Of a DNA stretch of 64,000 nucleotides, positions 52,901 to 63,645 are shown piece after piece. A program made the translations under genes and the position numbers. This DNA comes from Chaenocephalus aceratus (lineage: Eukaryota; Chordata; Actinopteri; Perciformes; Channichthyidae), in NCBI GenBank assembly GCA_023974075.1, contig CM043800.1, positions 22,882,218 to 22,946,217 of the forward strand. Direction: 5' to 3'. Every line of letters starts with the position of its first letter. Within the stretch, counting starts at the first letter, position 1. Below the pieces are notes generated by a model. The model did no database searches and had not been told where the DNA came from. It was given only the letters and a program-made list of their open reading frames with translations.

Positions 52901-55900
52901 ATAGAAAGTGTTTTGAGGAAATCTGTGAAGTCAATGGAGACAAAAGAGGATGGAGTGGATGAATTGGAAGAGCAGATAAAGCAGGTGTTTTTAAAAGGCA
53001 TTTTGCCTGAAGAGGAAGAGTGCCAGATCAAGCAGGAGAGTGAAAAAGAGATGACAGGAGATGATAGTTTGAGAGAAGAGCTGTGCCAGATAGAAAGTAA
53101 ATGGCAGGACGAGATGGAGGAGAAGTTGAATGCCAGATCCCCAGACGTCACTTCGGTAGTCACACACCGGAAAGTGGAGCGTAGGATTAAGAAGAGAGTG
53201 ACTATTGTAGAAGATAGAGGGCAGATGCAGGAAGAAATTGAAGATGTGCTTGTACTGCGTGGTTTAATATCAGAGGAAACGCTAGGAAAAGAGGGGACAT
53301 GGCGTAAGACCGTCATACTGGAAGCGAAAACTGAGGGAGAAGTTCTAGAGAGGCTTCAGGCTGACGGTCCTTCTCAGAGCGCAGATGGAGATGAATGGTT
53401 CATACTTTTTGACCGACTTCCGTACAAAGCTGTTTCCAAACCACCAGGTACAGTATGTCTGTCGTTGTGCAAATAGCTGTAGACTTCTGCTAATCTCTCT
53501 AATCTCTGTATCATTTCCTTCTCCAGTACTATTTTGTGTGCTGTTAACATGAACAATTGAACCCTCTTTAGATTTATTAGAAAGGAGAAGTATGCATATA
53601 AATATAATTTGCCATTTATGAAAGGCCTGTCTGTGCTGGGTATTGTTCTGGGTTATATTCAGGTCAAAGCAGTCTACTGAAAGTAATGACAGTATAGCTG
53701 ACGGAACAAATTTGGTCAATGAAGATGTCCTAATTTGAAAATGGGTTAAAAAAAAAAAGAAAAGAAAGTCCAACAAGCATAGCCTTTGTAGTCTGGTGTA
53801 TACAGGAATTGAAAGCCTTTTTGTATCATTAAAATGGACAGTAATTATCATTTATATACAGAACATTCTTCTTAAACCTCACTCACGGCGAAATAACGCT
53901 TTTAAAAGTAATATGATTTGCAGTGTTAGTAATACCTATACTAGTCAGGAAAAAGGTTTTTGCAAATAAGAATAATCAACCACACCCTGTCCTGCTTCTC
54001 CTAGCTTTTCGGCGCTGCATGTTTGCCCCGATGTTCAAAGTATTTTGTGTCTTTACTGTCATCATTAGTCACTCCCGTGGACCGTGCTCAGCTAGATGAA
54101 GGTGAATATCTCCCTTCAGAGACTGTTGTTACGACAGTTAAGCAGAACACTGAGATTATAGTCGCTGAGAGACAGACAAGTGAAGAGGAAATGAGGCGTA
54201 TACCAGAGATCCCCCCACCACAGACCGTCCCTGAAAGAGATGATGACTGGCTTTTGATGTTGGATGTTGTCCCCAGGGAAACACTCTATGTTCCACCAGG
54301 TATTGCTTAGGCCGTCTGGTAAAACCTTGGCTCTCTAGTGCTTTATTCTGTGACAACTACAATAATCCTCACTTTTGTGGACACCGTTATTCTTAATCTC
54401 CTGTACTGTATATATTTCTAAGGGTTTTTCATCTCTTTTGTCTCAGCTGCTGTTGCAGAAGTTGTTAAAGTGTCCCCAGAAGAACGTGTCGCTCTGGTTA
54501 AAATAACAACTATTGAGCGGAGTGAGAAAAAAGTTGTGGTAGAAGAAATAAAACAAGTGCTTGGAGAAAAGCAAGTGGTAGCACTCCCACAGGCTGTGAG
54601 AGAAGTAGAAGATGACTGGTTTGTGCTGCTGGATGTTGCCGCGAGAGAAACATCATATTATCACATACCAGGTATGGTCGACTTTCTCTACTGGCTGGTC
54701 TTAGAAGCTTATTGTAGGCGTCTTACAAATGTTCCTTAATTCTGTTTGTCATTAGTTACCATGGATGTTCAGGTTTATACTGAAGAAAGACTTTCTACTG
54801 TGGCTGAAACAATAACAGTAGAGTCCAGGAAGGAGGTCTTTGTTAAAGAGACTGTGATGCAGTGGGAGGACAGAGGACAGCAGGAAGTATCCGGGCCACT
54901 CAGGGAAAGAGATGATGACCTGTGTATCCTGCTGGATGGTGTTCCCAGAGAAAGTGCCTATGTACCTCCAGGTACCCACAGCCTTGACATCTCACACATT
55001 TTCCTCCTATAGAAGAATATCTTACAAACAAACATGGTGTCACGCAAACTATTTCTAGATAACTTGGATTGTGGTGTCTGATTATGAGTTTGAGTATTTA
55101 TTCTGTTTGCTTTCAGTTTCTCTGGTAGCACCAAGCTACATTTATCCCAGTGTTCAACCTCAACAAGTCCAAGTGATAAGGGTAGAGCAGACGTTGCAGC
55201 AGGTTGATCTTGAACCGATTAGACTGCAGCCTTCCTGGCCTCAGACGGAGAGAGATGATGACTGGTTTGCACTGTTTGATGCTGTCCATGAAAAGACAGT
55301 CATACTACCTTCAGGTACATGTCATATATGTTCTAACCACATCAGAAGTTACTCTGAAACCTTATATTTTAATACATTTACCAATTTCTGCAGCGCTAAG
55401 CTTTTCTTTGTTTGTGTCAGTTGCTCCCGTTGAGATTATTCCGGATATGAGGAGGACGTTTGAGACCGAGGTGTCGACCACAAAGACTGGAACATGGAGG
55501 AAGATGATAATTGGTGTGGACAGCAGGCAAGATGAGACACATCTGTCTGAAATTAGATCGAGCCGAATTGCACTGCCGTCAGAGAGGGAAGGAGGAGATG
55601 ATATGTTTGGTTTGTTCGACATCATCCGTGGAAAGCCTGTTGTCATACCGCCAGGTACCTTTCATTGCCAAAGCTGCTGCATGCACTTTGCTTCAAGAAA
55701 GTTCACATAAACCCGACTGCCCGCACACCTGATGCTTTCAGCCATAAATAGCAAAAATAAATGGTAAATAGTTAATCAATCGGCGTCAGAGTTATTTAAC
55801 TTTGTTTCTCCATGTTAGTTGCTGTGGTTGAGCGTGTTGTCCAAGTGGTGGCAGCCATTGACCAAAAACCAAAATACCTCATGGAAGACGTGAGGCCCCC

Positions 55901-58900
55901 CGTGAAGTTTGTGGAGGTTAAGACGTCACATCCGAGACGGATTGATGATGATTGGTTTGTGCAGCAAGATGTAGCAGCAAAAGAACCAGGTATTATTTTG
56001 TCGCTCCTACTGTATGTGCGCTTTATATTTTTATAAAAATAACTCGCCTGTTTAATATATGTTAAGTAGAATCGTTGTTACTGAGAAGGCTTTGTGTGTA
56101 TTCTACATTAGTGACTGTGGACAAACATTTCCACACACATCCTGAAGTAAGACCAGCTAAAGAGTATGCCGCCATAGAGAAGAGAGCGCAGAAGAGTGTT
56201 ACGATAGTGCAGCAGAAGTGGCAGCTGGAGGATGTGCTGCAGCAGGAACCGAGTGCAGCAGTGAGAGAGGTTGAAGATGATTGCTTTACCCCTCTGGATG
56301 TGGCCAAGAAGAAATCAGGTATTATTAGAGCAAGTGACAGCTATATATAGGAGCATTTTACATTTGATTTATTTTTAAATCATTCTAAGATGTAAGCCTA
56401 CTGTATCAACAGACTCAGCAGTCATTGAATTTACTTTCACTATAAATGCAAGTGTGTTCATATGTTGTACTTCATTTCTACAATAATACCCACTTGCTTT
56501 GTATTAGCTGCTGTCCCTGAGCGCTTCCAGCTAAATGTGAAAGTTCCAACTGCTGGGGCCAAAACAAAGATTGTGATATCCGAGAGGAGACCACAGTTTG
56601 AGCAACAGATCCTGGAGGAAAGGCGTCCTCACACACAAACACATGTCCACCATGATTGGTTTGTTCTGCTAGATGTTGGCCTCAGAGAGTCAGGTACCAC
56701 TTTGGGTTTGTTGTTTGCAGATGAACCGCTTACATGTTTTTTCGCTCCATGAAACGCTTAAGCAACACTTGCAGCCCGTTCACAGGAAGCCCTGACTTGG
56801 ATGCACATTCATCATCACTGAAGGACCTCTGGTCGTGCTATGTTTTGCACATTGAAGAAATAACGCTTTCCTAACCTCGGCATTTCACCTGTTCAACCAC
56901 ATTGGACTGCAGCCTAACGTCATCTGCCTTTGCATCTTTCATTGGATTCCAACAAGAACTAATCCATGCTTTTACTCTTAACCTTGAGGACTGACGTTTC
57001 CTTTTGTTTAAAGACTAAACCAGGCTTATGAGGTACAGTATACCCCTGCAGTGTGAACACATGGAAGCTTGTAAGTATGATGTGGCTGCTTGCATAGATG
57101 CACTATTGTGTTGTTTTTTCATTGATATGTTTATAGATGTTTTACTGTGCATGTTACTCACTTGGGCGATTTGACTAGTTGGAAGTGCCTACCGTCGAAT
57201 CCCTCTACTGTGCTTGAACATATTTCCTTTTATTTACGTACAATTCTGTCTGTATTTTTCCAGTGGTGGTCCCACAGAGGGGCGCCCGTCCCGTCAGTGC
57301 TCCGGTCTTCTCCCAGGCCGCTCTGGCCGAGGCAGGGATCCCCTTTGCCATCCTGGAGCAGCCGCAGACCTCCACTCCACTGAAGACCAGCCTCAAGGAG
57401 GAAAGAAAGCTGGAGGTCACTATAGAGGCGATGGAGCCCTCAAAAATCGAGGCTGAGGTCAAGGTATAGAATTTCTCTTTAAACACTGTCTTACACGTTA
57501 GTGATGAATTTAAATCTAAATGTGTGTAATCAACGTTTACTTTACAGGAAAATTGGGGGCCATTTATTTGATTATTTGTCCTCATAGCAATTGGCTGTGA
57601 ATTGTTTGTTGTAGATAATGATGACCTTGACATTTCAAAAACAATTTTGAATGCAATGGCTTCATGGTCTTCTTTAATGAAGACACTAAAGTAGCGAACA
57701 GAGATTGTCCTCTGGGTCTGAGTGTGAACTGTGTCTCTCTTGCTGCTGTAGCCAGCAGCGTGGAGGGACCAGAGAGAAGTAGACTCTTCACTGATGGCAA
57801 CCCTCAATGGGGACATTCAGGTTAGTGTCAGACACTGGCCCCTTGCATGTGGCCCCTCACAAGACTTGTTTCCACTCTGGATCTGAGTGTTAAAGCCAAC
57901 AAGCAGAGGATGCTAACATGTGTCCCTCTCTCCTCCCCGGTGTAGCACGCGTCTGAGGAGACGAGCACGGAGGTGGTGCGAATGCGAAAGGTCAGATTCA
58001 TAGCCTCGTAAACGTTTCCGTAGCCATCTCTCCACCTCCATTCTGATATCAAGCTTTTCATCCAAAACACTAACTCACCCTCTTCTCACGTTGTGCTTCT
58101 GTACAGCTCGGTCTAAAATGAAATCCACATCAGGTTGGATGAACATACTGTATTAGATTGAGTTGATTGAAAGTAGATTGAAAATGTAAGCAGTAGATTA
58201 TACGTTTTTACACAGATGATCTGTTTTTGAGTTTACAAGGCATTCATTTCCTCTCATTGCTTGCTGTTTTTCCTAACCCTGGAATGCACACATGCATGAC
58301 TATAGATGTGTGCACTTAACTAAAAAAGTTGCATGATTACTGGTGATAACATTTCTTTCACTTTAGGTTCTTTATTTGTTTGTTTTCATTGTGCAAATAG
58401 ATATCCTAAGGCAGTCCTCTATAGCCTCAGGGTCTTTGGCTCGTTAGCACATTGCCATTCGACTCTTATACTCACTTAACCCTGAACTATTTTGCATGCA
58501 GACTCCTCACAGCTCGGTTTGTATTAACACTGTAGTGAATGTTGTAGTATGCATGTCCAACCTATCTTCAAGCACACAGGGGAACTGAAACAAACCCACA
58601 CCTGTTTTGTTCTTTTTCACAGAAAAGAGCTAAGAGAATTGAGGGTGACTCAATTTATATCAGACATAGCCTTTTAATGTTGGAGGTTTGTATCCCTTCT
58701 GGAGATGTCAGTCTCTATCTGTGTTTTCCTGCTCTGTGGCACGGCTGCTCTTTAATATCACGCTTGCATGTGGCATGATTCTCACTTTATGCATCGGCGT
58801 TTAATTGCTGCAGAATAAATGATAACGTTTGTTTGTGTGTTTTGCAAATCAAAGATGCTTTGGTATCCGCAAACGTGTTAAGGATGCTTAAACTGTCACT

Positions 58901-61900
58901 CTTCATCAGCAGCTACATTTGATACCCACGATCATCAGTATTCTCCTGTTCCTGCTTTTGCTCTTTTACCTCCATCTAATTCTAAACATGCTTTACAGCT
59001 TTTGACCATAGACATTTTATTACAAATATACATTTTCTGTCATTTGTAAAAGGTATGACTTTTGGAGAAACACTTAACATTAAGTTGCTCTTTAGCACCA
59101 CACTGTGTGAAGATAAGTAGTTACTGTTCAGTGAAGGTCTTTCTCTGCAGTCGGTTTGGTCAAATGGGAGACGATATCTTCAGTTGAGATCAACTTGGTG
59201 CTAAATGTTGCCAAATGAGAGCTGCTACTGCTGCTTTTGTTCATTTAATAATAATAGATTTAATTTGTTAGCGCTTTTACAGGTGCTCAAAGACGCTTTA
59301 CAGATATAGTGACAAATGAGGTTTTCATTCATACTCAGGCTTTCTCTTTCTTCCATATCTGCGATCATCACGTCTTCTGCTCTTTAATTTGCAGCCTGTT
59401 TTTTCAAGGGCTTCACTGCTAAATGCTTTAAAATACACCATTAACCATGTGATGTGCCGCTTGTAGCTCCTTCCCATCCAAATCTCAAATTAAATGTGAT
59501 AAATCGTGGCACTTACTCCTTTGAATCTTCCTTTGTATACACCAAAATCTGCTCTCATGAATCAGCCACCAGATGATTTACATTTTGAAAGTATGTTGTT
59601 AATCTATTAAGAATCCACATAGTTTTGATGTAGATGATTGAACCCTATGTTCCTTTAGAATCACCAAATAACCCCGCTGATGCTTATTCACTAATCAGCA
59701 ATAAATCAACCCAAATTGTACAGAAACAGGAGAAAGCAACACAAACTGACTGATTTTCTTTATTCTCTCCCGTTTGATTTCCCAACTACGAACCCATCCT
59801 TCATCTGCCCTTTCCTTCCCCTATTGTTTCTCCCTTTTTTATTGTTGCATGGCCCAATTCCCTGCCCCTCCCCCTCCACACTCTCTGTCCCCTCTTGGCT
59901 CTCCTCCCTGCAGGAGTTTGATAAGCCTCAGGAGGATCTGATCAAGCATCATGCCAGCATCAGTGAGCTGAAGAGGACCTTCATGGCCTCCGCCCCGGAG
60001 AGCAGGCCCAGTGAGTGGGACAAGCGTCTGTCCACACACTCTCCGTTCCGCACCCTGGGGGTCAACGGCCAGCCCGGTGCAGATGGGGTAAGTCTCCCAC
60101 AGAAAACACCAACACATGTCTGTTGATTTAACTCCTGTCAGTCAGCCTGCTCAGGAATTGAAGCAAACATTTAAATTGATTTAGAAACTTCTGACAGTTG
60201 CCAAGTTGTCTTGGTTACAGCTGTACTTACACATGCATCATGGCTCTGCAGTTTTAGAGATGTTTGGATAAACATCTGTGCACTAGTGTGAGCAGTGTGC
60301 ATGGATTGCAAAGGGAACAGAAGACCCTGAAAGTAGCACTGATTCTAAAACCGATAGCAGAAGGGATCAGCTTCTTCCATGTGTCCTTCTTGCTCCGCTT
60401 ACAGTCTGAGTGCAATGGATGGTGTGTGCATGTAGACCTATTCAAGGAGATGGCATGTGGTATGCAGCACATGCATGTGTGCTGTATGAAGAATGCAGAT
60501 GTACATGTTGAATAGGGTCTGTACTTTGTGTGTGAAGCATCTCTGGGACAGAGTGTCCTCTCTGAGATCTGGCTCCTCTCATCCTCTTATCTGCGAAGGA
60601 TGCCTCTGAGCTCTGACTTTGTTTTTTTTGCATGACTGACGGACCTGACTTGGAAACTTTACCGCATGACTCGGAGATGAATTTTTGCACGTTCTGCTTA
60701 CACTGAGCAGAATTGACCCTTTCCCCTCTCCTCTGTCCCTCCTTCATTGCAGAGCTTTCTTTCGCTTTTAATACTTTTTCTTTGCACTTTTTCTCTTTAC
60801 ACTGATTTTTAAATGTCTTGGCTGCTGCCCGCCCCAAGCCATGGTTGTTTTTACCTGAAAAGACGAAACCTCCTACACAGTTGTATCGGCAGCTTTTGCA
60901 CCTGCCTCGGCTGAAACATAATGTCAACAATGAAAGGAATCCATCATAAAAACGTTGTCATTGCTGGTATCAACATTTGTGTTACAGTTAAAATATGAAA
61001 TCACAGCTCTCTATTACACTAGAAACAATTTAGCTGAACTGCTGTCACACGAATAAACAAGTGTATTCTACTTAAGTTTGCCTTTTGGTGAGACAGTAAC
61101 GGAAGTGCAGCATAACTGTTTGGACACAAATATTTGTTACACTTGGGGAAAAATGCCTCCAAGTAAATTATATTGTCAGGATGCATTAGGGCTGCACTGA
61201 AGTCAAAGCAAATCAAATCTGACAGCTTAGAGTCTGCTGTGACGAGATGAATCAGAACAGCAATATGACATTGGTCAAATGTTGTCTGCCCAGTGGAGCG
61301 GACGCACACTCTTTAGCTCAATGTCAAGCCAGTTTGTCATTTTGCTTAACCTTCAGTTGCCAGACTTAAGCCGCTAGTGGGGGAGTTAACATTTGCACAA
61401 GTACAGATTATTATCAATGTGGGTTTGCAAGTGTTTGACACGCAGCAGCAGAATGTGTCCTGCTACTTCCTGACTTGCTACTTAAGATAAGAATTTAGTT
61501 CTTAGCTATGTTGTTACAAGGCAGCCTTACACAGATCAAATCAAATGACTGATCAAACACAACATAGCACTTGGTAGTTAACAGGTCAATCTAACATCCT
61601 CCAGCCAGAGGCCTAAGGTCCTTTTGGCTGTACGTTCTTCATTGTCCTCAGCTTACTGAGATAATTCAATTATATTTATAAATAAGATACAATAGTGGAT
61701 GAATTTCTGTCTTTTCAGAAAAAAACGAATTGTTGGACATGGAAAAATGCCAGTAACTTTTCCATGATCTGGACACAAAATAAGAAACAATCAAAATCCC
61801 ATTTTATTATTTCGTTACAACGTTATTACTCAACTCTGGCTTTTTTCAAGATTCATTTAATTTATGGGTCATTTCAAAATTCCTTCCTCTCATCTCTCTC

Positions 61901-62090
61901 CCCCACCCCTTCCTCCTCCTCCTCCTCCTCCTCCTCCTCCTCCTCCTCCTCCTCCTCCTCCTCCTCCTCCTCCTCCTCCTCCTCCTCCTCCTCCTCCTCC
62001 TCCTCCTCCTCCTCCTCCTCCTCCCCCCCTCAGTTTGTCATCCGCCTCCCACGCGGTCCCCTGCTCGACTTCTACTCCAAACGCAGCTGA
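45565..62090 (+). CDS. epb41: Protein 4.1R (erythrocyte band 4.1) with a novel repeat-exon insert
   Basis: Membrane-skeleton adaptor linking spectrin-actin to membrane proteins. The reading used here has 25 exons plus an alternative last exon (2,081 residues). Exons: 45565-46944, 47925-48335, 48472-48576, 48690-48808, 49121-49339, 49475-49562, 49926-50078, 50613-50710, 51120-51292, then eleven repeat exons (51382-56693), 57264-57463, 57752-57820, 57946-57990, 58623-58685, 59914-60087 and 62034-62090. All phases agree. Domain order: Lys/Glu-rich head (1-579), FERM (about 580-858, from [10 protein letters not shown] to VENHTFFR), FERM-adjacent ([18 protein letters not shown]), the insert (916-1879), a RPVSAP linker, and the spectrin-actin-binding part. 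[25 protein letters not shown] and [15 protein letters not shown] fit 4.1R rather than 4.1N, G or B. The ATG has a good context (ACCATGA). The conserved C-terminal domain is not seen before the edge, so full-length forms continue beyond the window. Confidence 0.9.
46960..47570. repeat. Inverted pair of a common teleost repeat in the first epb41 intron
   Basis: The block 46975-47080 (GATGAGAAGATTGATACCAC, CTCATAT, TTAGCTTAGCTTAGCTCCAA) is an inverted partial copy of the block 47410-47570 (GGACAGAGC, GCTAAGCTAACC, GTGGTATTGATCTTCTCAT). A third copy, in the same orientation as the left one, lies at about 48836-48990 (AAAGGAATAGTTGGATTTTGG through ATGCTAAGCTAAGC, read across two blocks). This family, with TATGCTAAGCTAAGC in its middle, is widespread in teleosts as I recall. 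The left copy starts about 30 bases past the exon donor. Confidence 0.6.
47925..48335 (+). other. epb41: epb41 second head exon: KPKEK and KTKVEE tandem repeats, then FERM start
   Basis: 137 codons. Tandem blocks of five residues (KPKEK type, about nine copies at 48050-48170) and six residues (KTKVEE, three copies at about 48165-48215) precede [16 protein letters not shown], where the FERM F1 lobe begins. The acceptor is a NAGNAG pair (AAGCAG at 47919-47924), so one extra Gln can be included or skipped without changing frame. The repeats suggest slippage-driven length change. Confidence 0.85.
48472..51292 (+). other. epb41: epb41 FERM and FERM-adjacent exons
   Basis: Seven exons complete the three-lobed FERM module (F1 [13 protein letters not shown]2 [19 protein letters not shown]3 [20 protein letters not shown] and [20 protein letters not shown]) and the FERM-adjacent domain ([23 protein letters not shown]). 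In this family FERM binds the cytoplasmic tails of glycophorin C, band 3 and others, and p55/MPP1. The last exon (51120-51292) ends in phase 1, which sets the frame for the repeat-exon insert. Confidence 0.92.
51382..56693 (+). repeat. epb41: Array of eleven phase-1 exons, each ending in a DDDWFxLLD motif
   Basis: Exons at 51382-51498, 52192-52437, 52587-53447, 54069-54299, 54447-54671, 54756-54971, 55117-55314, 55421-55654, 55819-55989, 56112-56318 and 56508-56693 are all phase 1 in and out (2,892 nt, 964 residues). Each closes with one motif. In order the cores read [100 protein letters not shown] and [10 protein letters not shown]; most are followed by a charged turn and P-P-G split by the donor. 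Most exons open with V/A-x-V. Each unit therefore looks like a 57-82 residue linker plus a short acidic-aromatic peptide, probably disordered with a binding motif. Equal phases mean units can be skipped, gained or lost freely. I know of no counterpart in mammalian 4.1R, which passes from the FERM-adjacent region almost directly to the PRPTSAPA linker. Confidence 0.88.
52587..53447 (+). other. epb41: Oversized repeat exon (287 aa) with a charged, coil-like body
   Basis: Third unit of the array. It ends like the others ([12 protein letters not shown], then SKPPG) but carries about 260 extra residues rich in E, L, K, Q and V (for example [20 protein letters not shown] and [20 protein letters not shown]), with hydrophobic spacing that suggests coiled coil. 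Two internal blocks resemble the bodies of other units ([15 protein letters not shown] and [15 protein letters not shown]), so the exon may have formed by fusion of several ancestral units. The opposite-strand frames here are shadows. Confidence 0.8.
57264..60087 (+). other. epb41: epb41 linker and spectrin-actin-binding exons
   Basis: Exon 57264-57463 restores alignment with mammalian 4.1R ([10 protein letters not shown] against RPTSAPA). Small exons follow at 57752-57820 (AAWRDQREV) and 57946-57990 (EVVRMRK). The 63-nt exon 58623-58685 ([20 protein letters not shown]) equals human exon 16, the 21-residue cassette required for the spectrin-actin ternary complex and included late in red-cell development. 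Exon 59914-60087 supplies [16 protein letters not shown] and [18 protein letters not shown], the rest of the 10-kDa domain. All five end in phase 0. Confidence 0.9.
59245..59315. repeat. Fragment of a common teleost interspersed repeat
   Basis: The string TTAGCGCTTTTACAGGTGCTC followed by AAAGACGCTTTACAGA, after an AATAATAATA stretch, is a sequence I recall as a frequent 3' tail fragment of teleost retroposons. It lies in an epb41 intron and has no coding capacity. Confidence 0.45.
61911..62025. repeat. (TCC)n microsatellite forming a polypyrimidine tract
   Basis: About 38 uninterrupted TCC/CCT units run to within a few bases of the CAG acceptor at 62031-62033. Pure pyrimidine on the sense strand, it would act as an extreme polypyrimidine tract for the following exon. 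It can also form triplex (H-DNA) structures. Open frames of poly-Ser, poly-Pro or poly-Gly through it are artefacts. Confidence 0.95.
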
Positions 62091-62800
62091 GGGGCCGTCT
62101 CGGACCCTGCGGGAATCCCACACAGGTGTGAGTGTGACTGGGGAGACGGCACCTAATCCATCTACCCATCAACCTCTCGCTTTCTCTTCTCCTCCTCTCC
62201 TTCCTATGCGACCTCACTGTAGCTTTCTTCATCTCTCATCCTCCAGCTGCCCAATTTTTTCTCTTCTTCTTTTGGCATCTGTGGGACAAGACTTTCATTC
62301 CCTTTGTTTTGAACCGCAGACCTGGGTGCTCCGGCCAGAAACAGACTTGCACTGGGAAAGACAATCAAGCCATAACTCTTTGGCATTTTCTGCGTTGTCT
62401 CTTTAACTTTAAATCACCAATTCATCAATTCTACCTGGCAACTGACTGGAGGCGTATAATGCCTGACCGTATCACTTTGAGCCTGCTTTTATACACAAAT
62501 TGAGGTATATTTATATTGTCTGTTGTCTAAGGATATTGTCTAGGCTGATCACTGTGATTTTTTCCTAAATCCACGTTAACAAAGCACCAAAAACCGCAGT
62601 GTTGTTACTGAGAATCTTTTCAGTATTATTGTCCCAGTATAGTATTTCCTGTGATGGGAGACCTCGAGGCAGCTTTATTGTGATACATATTAACCTCTTT
62701 GTCCTTCACCAGTATTTTATGGAGGCAGTATGTAGCAACTGCTACAAGATTCCTTGTTGCATGACGTTTTGACAATCAACTCTGACCAAAGAATAAAAGG
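62034..62800 (+). other. epb41: Alternative last exon of epb41 with 3' UTR
   Basis: From a CAG acceptor the frame (phase 0, matching the exon ending at 60087) gives 18 codons ([18 protein letters not shown]) and a TGA at 62088-62090. Some 700 bases of untranslated-looking sequence follow, with an AATAAA at 62792. A transcript ending here would lack the conserved 4.1 C-terminal domain. This is inferred from splice signals only. The exon could be skipped in other forms. Confidence 0.45.
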
Positions 62801-63243
62801 CATTCCATGTACAGCTCAAATGAGTGTGTGTTCCTTGAAATGGGTTCTCACACTTTTCATTGATAAAAAATGTTTAGCAATACCGGTATTCAGTATCCAT
62901 CTTATTTGGTGACATACTGCAGCATGCGTCATGTGGAAATCAGTTAGGAAAAGATGAAGGGATACACATGCTCTGCTATACAAACTAGTATTGTTATGCT
63001 GTGGAGTTCAAATGTTAATTATGTCATATACAATCTAATTCAACCCTTTTAAAAGCATCATGTTCCTACAGAGCTGTACAACCTCATAACATGGATACTG
63101 TTCTGTACATACTGTAAACATAATAGTATTTTTTTTTTCAACGCATGCATTATAATTGAGATAAATATGACTTCATATCATGTCAGTAGGAAGTACTTCT
63201 CCAACATACGATCACACAGATACTGTGTTGTGTCTTCTTTTAG
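62801..63243. other. epb41 intron, no feature
   Basis: AT-rich sequence with a T run at about 63129. I see nothing coding in it. Confidence 0.6.
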
Positions 63244-63633
63244 AGCGTGTGCATTAGTCTCCTTTGCAATGGTTCAGAGACAAAGACGGCAAACGAGGAA
63301 ACCAGCAGCAGTTTGGGCTTTTCCGGCATATCAAGTCCTACTGTGAGCCACATGAGTGAGCCTGATAGTGTCGAAGCCCGCGGCGTTCCAGTTGAGGAGG
63401 AGTCGCATGATAAGGAAGTGGTTGTAGTTTTTGAAACCTCCTTGGTGCCCATCATAGAGGGGGAGATGGCGCAGCTGCCTCCCTTCTTCGACCCCTGCTG
63501 TAAAGCTTTAGAAAGGATCCTGGAGGAGGAAGGATCATGTCCAGAAGTGTCGGAGAGCTCTGGAAAGATAGTTGGACGTTCCCCAGCTTCCTGTTTCAGG
63601 AGCGATGGTCCGCAGGTCGTACGCTGCTTCCAG
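63244..63633 (+). CDS. epb41: Probable further epb41 exon (130 codons)
   Basis: A TTTTAG acceptor opens a phase-0 frame that fits directly after the exon ending at 60087. It encodes an acidic, Ser-rich segment (ETKTANEETSSSLGFSGISS, EEESHDKEVVVVFETSL, PPFFDPCCKALERILEEEGS). It ends either at a weak donor (CAG, GTAGCC) at 63634 or, if read on, at a TGA at 63643-63645. I recognise no domain. If spliced onward, it would sit between the spectrin-actin-binding part and the C-terminal domain expected beyond the window; if not, it is a second alternative end. The matching phase and sustained frame support it as real. Confidence 0.5.
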
Positions 63634-63645
63634 GTAGCCTCCTGA

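Noticed and set aside
53345..53851. Minus-strand 168-codon frame behind the large repeat exon
   Set aside because: Overlaps a supported forward exon in part, has no domain, and runs into AT-rich intron.
45565..62090. Assigning the 4.1 gene to epb41l1, l2 or l3
   Set aside because: Discriminating FERM stretches (ELHGx[36 protein letters not shown]) match 4.1R as I recall the paralogues.
61864..62406. Poly-Pro, poly-Ser and poly-Gly frames through the TCC repeat
   Set aside because: Any frame through a pure TCC microsatellite stays open; only the short frame after the CAG acceptor has splice and phase support.
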